This document shows, piece by piece, positions 1 through 13,100 of a stretch of 64,000 bases of DNA. Both the position numbers and the translations under genes were made by a program. The first letter of the stretch is position 1; each line of letters begins with the position of its first letter. This DNA is from Echinometra lucunter (lineage: Eukaryota > Echinodermata > Echinoidea > Camarodonta > Echinometridae): positions 21,301,791 to 21,365,790 of the forward strand of contig CM057171.1 in NCBI GenBank assembly GCA_029962745.1, written 5' to 3'. The notes under the pieces are model-generated. The model did not search any database. It was given only the letters and a program-made list of their open reading frames with translations, and was not told the origin of the DNA.

Positions 1-179
1 GACTCGGAAAAAGAGTCCATTGGGGTCACACTCCGTTCCGGGTCAAAAATGCCCCAGAAGAATATCATGAAGACTTATTTCTGGGTCACATTTGACCTTA
101 TTCCGGGTCCTTTTTACTTTATTCTGGGTCATTTTGACCCGGAACGGAGTGTGACCCCAATGGACTCTTTTTCCGAGTC
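1..179. repeat. Foldback element with perfect 48-bp arms
   Basis: Bases 1-48 are the exact reverse complement of 132-179, separated by an 83-base loop. The loop holds further copies of a GGGTC-rich motif. The identity of the arms suggests a recent foldback or MITE insertion. Its outer left end may lie outside the window. No coding content is seen. Confidence 0.85.
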
Positions 180-978
180 AAGTCTGACTCGGAATTTTTA
201 AGAGTGCAGATGCGACCTGAACTTCCCTGATGATTTCTCATTGCAAATATTAAAAGAAATCTGCATATACTGGTCAAAATAGACGAAAAATCGAACGAAT
301 GTACATAACGCGCTATTGACTTGTGTACTATAAAAGTTGGAGCGCCCACGGCAGTATGTCGAACTGTGTCGAACAGTCTGCTGCCCTCTTGCGTTGTGAA
401 ATTGGTCTATAAAACACCATTCACCCCTACCCTACTCGTAATTCCTCAATTTTCATCTAGTCAACGCGAAATTACTTAGTACACATAGATCTATTAAAAA
501 AAAACATGATCTAGACCCATAGAATTCCCTCCCAGAATTCATAAAAAAAACCTGTTGCTCCCTCTTCTAATATAATATCAAAATGATGTTATTATCAAAA
601 TATTCAAGGTGAAATATCTTTGTCACGTTTTAAAGTCATTATCATAACGTCATCCTTTCTTTCATTTCAGTCATCATCATAATCATCATTATTAACCTTC
701 TAATACATGTTTTGAGTTATTGTGTGAGGCAGCCACATTTCAAGAAAATTGCTCAATACAATGGCTGTCATTCACAAAATAATTTCATACTGTTTGTTAA
801 AATAAATAAATTGACAGTTATTCAAATGACAAATGTTATATATACTTGCTTATTTATGACTCTCTGCCAAAAAAGTAGCTACCTTCGTATTTTAGTTTTA
901 TTTGTAACTGAAAACTGTTGTACTAAAATGAATGCAGAAGAAAATAAAATAAAACGAAATAAAATGAAATAAAATTCT

Positions 979-1561
979 GGGGTGGTATTCTGAGATCCAT
1001 TCTGCTATCCGCTTTCCGCCAGTAGGTGGGGCAAGAGAGCGCGGATGCGTTACTTGTATACAAATTTCGCTAGCATTCAAACGCAAGCGCGTTTTGACTG
1101 ACAGTATTTAAGGTGAAAAAAATAACTTTGGTATTTTCCGAGGTATCAACATGCCTTTTCGAGGATCATTTCAAGGCCGATATTAGTCATTAAAAATCTT
1201 TAAATTCAATTCAATCATCATACGGGAATTTTGCTAGAGTTATGCAGTCGATGATTATGGCATATTTCTTTATTTTTATCATAAGACCAATAGCGAATTT
1301 ATCCAGAAAGATTGTTCATACTGGACATCCAAAAGATAAAATAGCCTCTACCCTATTTTAAGTTTCATTTTATCTTTTCCTTCAAGGTAAGATGGGCACA
1401 AGCGCGAAAGCTGTGCATTTGTCTTATAGCTACAGTAGGTACGCGCGCTGGAGATAAAATGAAGATAAAATCTGAGATTTTAAAGTGGTCTCAGAATACC
1501 GATTTCATTTTAAGATAAAATAATTTTTTTTAGAGATAGAATGACGCTCAGAATACCACCC
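979..1561. mobile_element. MITE-like element with GGGTGGTATTCTGAG ends
   Basis: The left end at about 979-994 and the right end at about 1547-1561 are inverted copies of GGGTGGTATTCTGAG. The interior (about 550 bases) has no long open frame and contains a second inverted motif, GTCTCAGAATACC, near 1488-1500. The ends suggest a non-autonomous DNA transposon. No clear target duplication was seen. Confidence 0.6.
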
Positions 1562-2880
1562 TTGATTACTTCCAAGAAAACTGGCGTCATAAGCATGATA
1601 AGGTTACTTTTCAGTTAATGTTACTTAACATTCAAACGTATGAATTACATGATATTTCCAAATTAGTTTGGCTTTATATCGTGATATATTAAACTAAGTA
1701 TGGCAGAGAGACCCAACTTCGCGCAGGTCCAAACTTCGCGCACAGGGCCATATCTCAAAAACTAGAAAAGATTGTGAAAAACTGGTAGCACCAACGGAAA
1801 GAGCACCCTAAAATTACCCTGTAAATTACTTTCCTTTTGAAATTAGAGAAGGAATTTTGAAATTATGAATGAAAAATCGGCAAATTTGGCAGCGTTTTGC
1901 GTTCGTTCTGACAAAAACTGGACTTGTCGACAAGGGTCTAGAATTCCTCTTTTCGAGAGACGATCTCATCAAAATTGTAAGTAAAATGTGGTATCGAATT
2001 ATTCAGAGGCATTTTGTCTTCCTGGTAGTGCAATTATCTTCCCTTTTATGGATCTCTATTTGGTATAAATCACTTGAAAACAGGTGTGCGCGAAGTTAGG
2101 TCTCGTTATTTTTGTAACACTTTTCCAGGTCCAGAGCGGTGTGATACGACATCGAATTTTGCGATCGCGATATCTCGGAAATTCTTCGTAAATAACATGT
2201 TCTTCTTACGCCCATCTGAAATCTAAAATTTTGCTTTGCTTTTGGTGTCATTTAAATCAGAATAATTTTTGGTAAAAATTGAGAAATCATGGATCAAAAA
2301 TTGCCTTCATTAAAAAATTAAAATGTGCGCGAACTATGGTCCCCCCATCATAATAATGTAACGAAACGCTTTATTTCAATAAGGATACTAGTTATTGTCA
2401 TTAAAGCGTTTAATAAATACACCGCAAAGCAATAACAACAGCATACAGAATATTTTGAGTGACAACCCGCGTCCATAGATTCAGCCTACTTTTTGATGTC
2501 TAGTGTGGTCTGAATTCTATTCAAATGAATCACCATCTTGATCATGCATCTTCACCAAGGTAGCCTCATGATCAACAACCTTTAAAAACAATCAGAGAAG
2601 TCTTCCATATGTTCTTTTTTTCAAACGCTCAAACATTCAAATAAACGTTGATTATCCTCCAATGAATTTCAAGATTTCACCAATTTATTTTCTAAAGTTG
2701 TGCAGTTTATGTAAGATGAATATCTTACAGTAGAATAAGTAATATATGGAAAAGGGCGAGTTCCCTATAAACCAGAGCTTGTGGCGGGCTCGCCCGAAAC
2801 ACAAATAACGATAATAGTAAAAGAAGGAAGAGAGGGTTACAGAGAGGCAAGGTAGGATATTTAGAAAGGAAGAGGAGCAA
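1562..2880. other. Non-coding stretch, no gene seen
   Basis: AT-rich sequence with only short open frames that show no recognisable protein. Phrases such as CTTCGCGCA recur near 1718 and 1734, but no clear element boundaries are visible. Confidence 0.5.
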
Positions 2881-2888
2881 GACGAAGA

Positions 2889-2929
2889 ATGAGAAGAAGA
2901 AGAAGAAGAAGAAGAAGAAGAAGAAGAAG

Positions 2930-2961
<32 letters not shown>

Positions 2962-3058
2962 GTAGTAGTAGTAGTAGTAGAAGAAGAAGAAGAAATAGTA
3001 GTAGTAGAAGAAGAAGAAGTAGTAGTAGAAGAAGAAGTAGTAGTAGAAGAAGAAGAAG
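2889..3058. repeat. AAG/AGT trinucleotide microsatellite
   Basis: About 170 bases of uninterrupted AAG repeats grading into AGT blocks. It produces spurious poly-Arg, poly-Ser, poly-Leu and poly-Phe open frames on both strands; none is a gene. A short (CT)n run follows at about 3231-3255. Confidence 0.95.
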
Positions 3059-4072
3059 ACTGCAACATAGAAACAATTGTATTTAGTGACACGCATTTAA
3101 AACAATCGGTGACAGTGACAAAATATATGAGAAGTTAATACTTGCAGTAGCTACGGTTGTATTTGCGAAATGTTTACAGATTTTTACCACAAAAATTAGG
3201 AGGCTCAGTCCAAGTCAAGTGTTGTTTTTTTTCTCTCTCTCTCTCTCTCTCTCTCCCTCGTTTTTATGACGCCATTCACCTAGCACTAATAGGTTCGAGA
3301 AGTATTCCAATGAGGATATTCTATGTCTAGTTTTACACTTTTGTGCAGGATCTTCAAAATGCTGGTACATTATTGTCAGCTGACATGAAATTTGACTCCA
3401 TGATTTGTTTTTAATTGGAGTCTGGTCGTGACATTGCACTGTGAAAGAAACTTTTTCAAAGTAAATGAGAAAAGTTAATTAAGCATGATACAAAATTGGT
3501 TCATATCATGAAGTACTGAAATCATCGAAATGATCAAAAATCAACCATCTCCATCTTACTGAAAAGCACATATAATGCAAACAGGAAATGGGTATATGGG
3601 ACTACACACAAAGACCAAACATTCTGACTCTTTCTCTTCATATTTTGAACATAAGGGCATTTGGAAAGCAATCATTTTCAAGGGACATATTCTCAATGAT
3701 ATTCGTCAAAACTGGCACAGAATATAATTAGGTAACATTTTTTTTTCACCTTGATCCGGAACCCGATCTTCTCGTAAAAATGATAATAGTGCCATAGAAA
3801 TAACGATATTCAACTGGCGTAGTAAAGAATATCTCGACAATTAAACTTTATGGCTTATCAAATACAGTGCTTGCTAAACGCCTAAGGTGATAACTGAACT
3901 AATTTTTAAAGCATCTTGTCCATGCCCTAGAAGAACAAGACACTCATTATCTATCATGTCTATCCTGTCAAAAGATATCAAGGACATGGTACTTTACTTA
4001 ACTCAGCTGTGGGATAACCTCCATTGTTGTGCATCCCCTGAATGTGGGCTATTATTTCTACAAAGCGGAGCG

Positions 4073-4139
4073 ATGACTCTACTCACAGCTACTTTGATTT
4101 TGATCCTCGTATCTTTCTGTTGGATTGGAGGGCAATGTG
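4073..4139 (+). CDS. Exon 1 of the kringle gene: signal peptide
   Basis: Encodes MTLLTATLILILVSFC followed by WIGGQC and ends in phase 1 at a GTACGT donor. The hydrophobic core of about 13 residues and small residues before the exon end fit a secretory signal peptide. A start at 3956 in the same frame would add 39 mostly non-hydrophobic residues and is less likely. Confidence 0.75.
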
Positions 4140-7100
4140 GTACGTAAAGGTCTTTCACAAATTTTTGAAAGGAAGAAAAAAAAAACGAAAAAGAATTTGA
4201 GAAATCATTCTAACGCAATTTTAACAGCTCGGTCTGTCACCGATTGAAACGTGCAAACATGTGATGTGATACGTAATAGTCAATGTCTACGGTGCGTTGC
4301 TCTGTAAAGGTACACAGTTGGATAAAGTCTCGTCAACTGAACATTTTAAAAAAATTCAGGAAATATTTAGAAAAATGTAGTTTAAGAAACATTTACAAAT
4401 GATAACTTTTTGGGACACACTGTTAGGATATTATAAGGGATTAAAATTGCCCTTGACTTGATTTCTTGAAAGTTGTTCCGATCATGTTTTATGTTATATA
4501 CTCCAGTGCAGTTGGATGTATAAGCTACACACACATACTTAGAAAAGTTGGTTAAAAATCATTGGGTTGGTTATAACATGAACCGACTGTTGGTTACAAA
4601 AATCCCTATATGTAACAGTTATTACCCCCCCCCCTCCCCCGGGGGGGGGGGGGGTCACTTCCACTGAAGGGTGGACAGCATCCGCGAAAAAAAGAAAAAC
4701 GCGGAAAAAGGGTATTTTTCAGGGGTCTGCGCGAATAGGGTGTCAAAAACGCCCCCCCCCCCCCAAAAAAAAAAAAAAAAGGTAACTAAATCACGATAAT
4801 CTAAAACGCGAAAATGGTATGTAATTTGCACCGACTGCGGTACCGACTGTAACAAGACCCGTGAACGGAAAATCCTATAAAGAGAATTAGAAGCCACCAC
4901 GATAAAAGTCCAAATTCGAAATGTAATTCCCCTTAAACCTGAAACAATCATTAAGAGGAGGTGGGCATTATCTACCATTATGGTCTGAACTTTTGTAAGT
5001 AGGCGTTCTTCATAAACAGGGGACGGAGCTATTTCTATAACCCTTTGTGCAAAGCCTGTGTAAAACCAGTGAATTATCTCGAGATAAAAACGGCTCCAGA
5101 AATTTCAGTGGACCCCACTATCACTCTCAAGGTATGAAAATGGGAATATCCTGGTTTAGGGTATGAATTATCCCAACAATTCATGAAATCCCTGTTTAGG
5201 GTGTGCAAATCTGGGACATCTGCACAAAGTCGGTGTTTAGGGTGTCCCAGCGGGCTGCCCTTGAATCCACGTTTAGGGTGCTTTTTTAGGACGATTCTAG
5301 CGGATACTGTCCACTCTTCAGTGGAAGTGGGGGGGGGGGGGGGGGGGTTACATACAAGTTTTTTTTTAACCAATAGTTGGTCGGTTCATATTTTAACCAA
5401 CCTCATGATTTTTTTTTCACAGTCATCTAAGGATCGATGCAGCGAGTTGAGTTTTTTAGACCCCTCCCCCTAACCTTCAGCATTAGTGACAAGAGTTATA
5501 GCCAAATTATGCTGGGCAAAAACTAATAAATATCTATCTACCTTATGACCAGTCAGTCTGAAAAGATTCAAGTTGAATCATATTTACAGTAGAAGATCAC
5601 ACTACTCTTCTAGTCAACATGGTTAAAGTGCAGAATGACCATTATATCAATCCAGTATATTTCGTTGTTAACTTTGAAATTGCCGCAATTATTAATACAG
5701 CTTCATTTTCATTCATTGAAACATATAACATGATCAACGCACTCTTAAAGACAAGTACTGTGATTGCGGAGAATAACAAATTCTCCAAGGGTGATCTTAT
5801 CCGATCATTGATCCAATAAACTAAAAATCGACCTTTGATAAAAGAATTCCTTATGTAATTAGGTAAAACATTTTGGAGGGAGATTTTTCTTTAATTTTTT
5901 TTTTCTTAATTTTGGTTCTAAACATAATACTTTGTTTACTTTTCTTTAGCAAACCCGGCATGCCTGAACGACCCTTCAGGATTGAATTACAGAGGAAACT
6001 TATCTCATACAACCAACAACCATACCTGCCAGGATTGGACATCTCAAAACCCTCAACAACATGATAGGACTCCAGCTAATTATCCTAATGCAGGGCTGGA
6101 AGATGGCAACTATTGCAGAAACCCTGACAACGAAATAACCGCTTGGTGCTACACCACTACTTCTGCCATAAGATGGGAGTATTGCGCTGTTGGCCTCTTT
6201 TCCCCCGAGTGCTTAGGTAATATTACCATGTGGTGCTCATTAATGATACATCTGGGTTCTATTCATTTATATTAAAGATTTATTTGTTTTTGCTCTTATA
6301 TATTCATTATATGATAAGAGGGAAATGTAAATGGCCTTGGGGTCACTTGCATAAAAAGAAGTGATGGCAATGACACCTTTCTGTTTATGAGAGAGCTTGA
6401 GGTTCTTCATAAACTGATCCCGGGAACCGATCAATAACTATCTACAGGGGTGGTGATGGTGATGTGGTGGAGGAGGGCAAGGATGTACGGAGATAGCGTA
6501 TTGTGGTTGTGTTCTGTCCCTAGTAGCAATCCTCTGAGATGATATCCTTAAGCCCGCCGCGCATTATGCCATCCGATTTTGGAAAACTTTGTTATAACAT
6601 TTGATATGAACATTCAAACATGTGAAATCTTAATGATCAAAGTTTCAAATAGTCGTATAAATACAAAAATCGAAATTCCGGGCGATTGCAAGCCTCCCTG
6701 TAGGAATAAAAGTGCACTCAATTCCGAATCGCATTGACGTCATAGCAATCTCGCGATCGGCTACGATTTGAAGCCGATTTGGCTTTTACTCCTACCACAA
6801 GGCTTGCAGGTATAAACCAAAATTTCATTTTTAGTATTCCAGTCATTATTCTGAACTTGAAATAAGATAATTTTTCTTGTTTAAACTTTCGTATTTAAAG
6901 CTAAATACCATTCGTCAAAAAATCAGGTCGCGCTCGGATCTTATAGTGTGCGGCGATCTTTAGCTACGAGTATTGAGTTGACTTAGTTGATTGATTCCTG
7001 AAATTTAAAAAAAAAAAATATCTCTGACTGAATATTTTGCCAAATCATGAAAATACTTCTAAGTGAATATTGAGTTATTCCCATGCTAAGAGTGAAGGTG

Positions 7101-10100
7101 AAAATATAATTATGTAGTTCGGAATTGTACACAGAATTGTTTCTGAATTATGTTTTAAAATCATACATTGTCTCCTTGTTAGAATCACGTGAATGCGACA
7201 TAGATCCAACAGGAGTGAATTACAGAGGTAACTTATCTCATACAATCTATAACCATACCTGCCAAGATTGGACCTCTCAAAACCCTCAAGCACATGATAG
7301 GACTCCAGCTAATTACCCCAATGCAGGATTGGAAAGCAACTATTGCAGAAACCCGGATAACGAAAGAACCGCTTGGTGCTATACGACCACTCCTGGGATA
7401 AGATGGCAGTATTGTGCTGTTGGTTTCCTTGATCCCAACTGCCAAGGTAATCATGCCAGTTGTGCCAATATCGCCGCTAAATATTTCAATCTCACAGTGT
7501 GGTAATATTGTGATAACCTCGAGACTTATAATGTATAATGTCTCTGTAAGCGGTTCAAGAGCCCCTTCATATTTTGTTTAATTTGATAATTATGTTTTTT
7601 TCTTTCTTTCAGTTGAAAACCAGGAAAATGTATTTTTTTAATGAAATTTAGGCAGTATACTTCTTTCTACTCATTTTAAAATTGATTATTTCAGATAAAT
7701 CACATTTGCATTATTTGCTGAGGTACCCTTAACTTATTGCATATAGATTAGAAACCGCTTTTGAAACATTGCTTTGATCATACTTTCAGTTTTGCACTTT
7801 GTGCCTGATAGAATTATTTTTTTCTTGTTTCTTACGCATACTTTATCGTTTTATTATCAATAAGTATCAGTCATTGTCTCTATTGTTTCAATAGTGACAA
7901 CGCCGGTTCCTACCACACTTGTGACCAGCCCAAACCCACTGACATCTCAAACTCCTCCATATCTTGGTGAGTTTCAAACACAGCAACATGTGGGTGATTG
8001 TTGGGGCGTGCGTGTGTGTGTGTGCGTGCGCGCGTATACATTTGAGTGTGTGGACGGGTGCGTGTGTTTGTGTGTGTGTTTGTGATATATTTTTTAAGGA
8101 AGGAAGGTGAAGTGAACTGTCCAGATATTCGGGTAGAGGATAGTTTCTGCCTCTCGCAGTTACCTTCCAATTTGACGTCATAGAAATGCATGTGTCAGAA
8201 ATAGCTGTGATACCTTAACTATTTCTGACGAAATAAACGCCATTGTTATCAATTAATACAGCAAAAATGAACACGGCGAGAGTGGAATTTGAACTCGGGA
8301 TCTTGAGAGAGTAGATCGGCACGCAGCCCATTGAGCTACTCGAGCGATTGACGCTGGTGTGGGTTCTCTAAGAAATATGATTGCGCTCTTCAAAATGAAT
8401 TCTAAAATATACATATATGTGAAATTCTTTTACCTTACTACAAAACATATTTTTGTATTAAGGTTGTTCACAAATTAAATCACTTAATGAATTCTAAAAT
8501 ATACATATATGTGAAATTCTTTTACCTTACTACAAAACATATTGAGAGTTGTTCACAAATTAAATCACTTAATAGCTATGGTAATATCAAAACCAGGAGG
8601 TTTCAGATACAGCCATGACTTTCTTATTCCGTGTGCTATTTCGTTGAAATTTTCACTTGTCTGTTTCATTCTGCTTTGATTTAAAAACTACTTGGTTTGG
8701 GGAGTTGGTTCCCTTTACAAATTTCAAAAGTTCTTGCATCTCAATTTCTTTGTTTTATAGAAGGTGTATAATGGGTGTATACGCATATTGTACCATAACA
8801 TTTGTTGAAGTTTTAAAATGAAAAGGAATTTACCGAAATGAAACGAAAGAAAACAATTGACCTTTGATAAAATCATGCATCCAAGTAGCGTAGATCATAA
8901 CACATGTAACAAAAAGGTAAAACAATTTATGTGTGATATTCAGTATAGGGCCTTAAATAAAATTCAAAGTATTTATCTGTATTAGATACTGTAGACAGAT
9001 AGCAGGGTGTTATTGGTCCAGAGCGCATCACGTGATATCGATTGCGAGAATCCAAATCATTATATTTTCACGGCCGGTCATTTTCGATGGGTATATGGAC
9101 CAAGTCAGTACGAAATGACGCAACAAAGGGCTGCGCTTAAAATGTCGCACACTCATTTACTAAGTTATAAAATGCACTTTGAACCCCCCCCCCCAACCTC
9201 TCCCACAGGCTTAGACTTAATCAAGGCTATCTAATATTACTGGTATTGACTGGAAGGGGTGTAATATACTTATACATACTTTGGACCGCCGAAGGGAGAT
9301 ATATTTTTTCCTCATGATCATAATTTCCCTCTGCGAAATATATCTCCCTTCGGCGCGCGGTCCAATGAATGTTATATTACAGACCCTACCCGTCAATATC
9401 TGTATAATATTTTTCCTTTGTAAACCCAGCATGCTTGAAGGATCCCAGAGGATTGAATTACAGAGGTAACTTATCTCATACAATCAACAACCATACCTGC
9501 CAGGAGTGGACATCTCAAAACCCTCAACAACATGATAGGACTCCAGCTAATTATCCTAATGCAGGATTGGAAAGCAGCTATTGCAGAAATCCTGATAATG
9601 TCGACACGGCCTGGTGTTACACAACTACCCCCGAGATAAGATGGGAATATTGTGCTGTTGGCTTCCTTTCCCCCGAATGTCAAGGTAAAAATTCACGGGA
9701 CAGTGGTGCTTTCTAAATTCAAAGTCCAGGGGGCTTTCATAAAGAGTTAAGCTGTTTAAGTCCAACTTAACTCTTTGCGAAACGCTCCCAGGGATGTTTC
9801 ATAAAGTTGTACACTTGTACACAGTAACGCATGACTATACGAACTACTCGTATATGAAGTGCCAAATGGAATGTTCATTTTTTTCCCTGACATTTTAACA
9901 ATGGATGCATTTCTCATAATCATATTGTGGAGAAAACATGTTTCGCAATAAAAAAATGTTTTTAATTAATATTTTTTAATGTCTATCTACGTCGGCATAT
10001 TTCACCTCTAGCTGATGCGGTTTTTGATGATTGAGTATCCCATTCGGCTTGCCATGTTCAACTGGTTCGTAAAGCCATTCGTCACTTTACGAACAGCTTT

Positions 10101-13100
10101 TAAATGAAAAACCCTCAGGACCCTCTTGCATAAAAAGTTGCGATTAAACGCATCTTGATTTTCAACCAATCAAAATTGAGTATAAGGGACTTGTGTTGAA
10201 TTTTTGAGTTGCGTTTTAATCGCAACTTTTTATGCAAGAGGGCCCAGTTCTGTTTGTGCAATTATACATGCTAGAGTGCTGTCTTCTTTCTTTACCCATA
10301 AACATTGAAATCAGATTTAATGCATTTCTTTGTCAAGTGTACAAGCATCCCGTAATACTTTGTTTACTTCGATATAATGATTATCATTTCCTCACTTAAG
10401 ATTTGGAAAGATAATGTTTGTAACAAGAAACAAATTCTATCTCCTTACACAATTGACCCTTTACCAGTCATTTCCGTATAACAATGTTAAATAATCGTCA
10501 TTCTGTCTCATATGTTAATTATTTATACTGACATTCTATACTATCACTGATTATTTCCGATGACCAATGCACTAATTGCTCAGTAACCCACAACTTCAAC
10601 AGGAAAGTGCTCTTGGAAGTATTTTTAGGAGCAATTTTCCGTTTTGCAGTTCCTGCGTTTTGTTACTTTCTTCAAATTTGTATTCAATTGCTTAATGAAT
10701 ATTTCCACTCTTCTCTATGCCAATCGTTATTCCTTATAAAATGTCAGTCACTTCTTGTGATTATTATTTCAATAGTCACAACGCGGGTTCCTACCATTCT
10801 TACGACCAACCACCCAAAGACTACCCTACATTTACAACCCCTTACAAGCATTACTCAATCAACGGGATTATCAGGAGAGAGTACTCCTTTTGCATCAAGT
10901 GACGTCACAAGCCTGGATGTCGCGACGAATAATACAGAGGTATAACTGTTGCCTTCTGATGTAATGTTGTAGTAACGGTAGTATGCCGATGACAATGATG
11001 ACGACAATATCAATAATAACAGTGATAATAATACCGATGATAATATTGATATAGAGTAATAGTAATGATTACAATCACTGCAATTCTGATGTTAAAAAAA
11101 TAGTTTTTGTGGGTTTTTTCCAGTATTGAATTTATTTTTGCATATCTGTTTTGTGAATAATCTTTTTTGTTACATGCTGTTGTTAAAGATATTATATGAG
11201 TGTTGATTATTTTTCTACTATATTTTTGTACTTTGCATAATGTGATTTTTAAAAGAAGCGAATAAATAAAATGAAATAATGAGAATGACAGTAATAATGC
11301 ATAGTTTTATAGCGCTCATAATGCACCAAACACAGGATGCTTAAGGTGCATTAACCCTCTGAATATTGAATTCTCTCTTTCCCATATACTAAATACATGA
11401 GTTACCCGGTTCAAGTAGCCAACGGGTCGATAACATTTCCTCCGTCATTGCAAGTAGCCTCTTCCACATTAGAATTAAAGACAAATTTCTCACCCTTTCT
11501 AGATCTCAACAACCCTGAAGACAGTAAGTCCGCCACAGACTCAGCTGAGTAGTACTGTAGTACCAACTCAAGGACCTGTTCCTACGAACGGATCAGCCTC
11601 TACAAACAGAACAACACCCCCTCCCCTTAAAGGTAATGAAAGTCCATTGCAATAACAATCATGTAGTTTGAGAGGACTGTGTGTGCGGAAATTCAACATC
11701 GAATATTCACCAAAATTATTCATCAAGTAGCATTACCTGCTATAAGTCCTAATCAATTGATAGGGATAGGATTGGAGGTTGTGTGTGGACATTTGATATC
11801 GGATTTTGTACAAAGATTATCAATCAAATACCACTGTCTATACTGCAGTCAAACCAGCTTTACGGACCACCTGTATTGAAAGACCACCTTTTTGTAGAGA
11901 CAACATTGTTTTGGTTCCTTGAATTTTTTTTTCCAATTTAATAAAAGGTGTATTGAGAGAACCCTAGCTGTCCACACAGACCAACTGCTCATAAAAAAAG
12001 TTTATCATGTTTCTTGAGCGGTCCGCTTATAAAGGTTTCTCTGTATAGATATGTATCATTTGACTAAGTCTAAGTTACTTTCTACCATTCATGTATAGGT
12101 ATTATGATTTCTGCTGATTTTATGGAGATGGTAGCCTTGCTAGAGCTGCAATTAATCGATGTACGGTTAAACGACAGAAGTGATCTTTGATTTTATCTTC
12201 AGAATAGCACATTACTTTAGTCACATTACTTTAGTAACGTATTAAATACATATCAAATGACAGAATACCATGGACTTAAATTAGTTTTAAAAGATTTTAA
12301 ATACATGGATACAAATTCTCAGATTTCCTTTACTAGAATGGAAATAGGTGATGCTTAGGCACATTGTGCGGTGGATACGACCGCTATAAACATAATTACT
12401 CATTATAAGTAGTATTCTTATGATTGATAATTAGTCGATATAAACTCGAAAACTCTTTATTCGAATGTTAAAGGTCAGTGGTCTTGCTGTCGGCCTATCT
12501 TCTCATCATAATGTAAGTTCGAAGCTGCATTAATGGAGGCGGACTTAACTGGAATTCAGTTTGAGAATTGCCATGTAACTTAATTTTCCACTTAGTTATA
12601 TCAACTGGCCCCAGACCACAAATATCGACTAATTTTCAAGCCAAAATATCGACTACTTCTCAAATTATTATTCTGGCAGTCCGAGAGAAAACTCAAAGAA
12701 TTTCCATGGTCATTCCGCCCAAGGCTCTTCATTTTATTAAATGCGAATTTCTAAATATTCAGTATTTTGATTGTAGTTGAAATATTGCAAGGAATCAATA
12801 TTGATTCATCGCATCTAAGAATGTATGTCCTCCATCTTCTGTCTATGTTCGTACAGGTCTGTTGCTTGTTCTATCGAATATGGACGACTTGCAAACAGTA
12901 TCTTTTAGCTTCTCTCTTCCATTGTTCTTGTATTTCATCGCTATCGTATTTGCTCTGGTTCTTCGTTTTATTGTTATGTGGATTAGAGGATTACGTCAAA
13001 AGAAGGTAAGAAAAATCTAAAGAACTGTTAGATTGCTCAAAGAAATCCGGTTGATATTCATTTATTTCATTTTTCATTCATTCATTTCATTTATTTATTC

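Noticed and set aside
2685..3096. Long poly-Ser, poly-Leu, poly-Phe and poly-Arg open frames
   Set aside because: They come from the AAG/AGT microsatellite and have no sequence outside it that resembles a protein.
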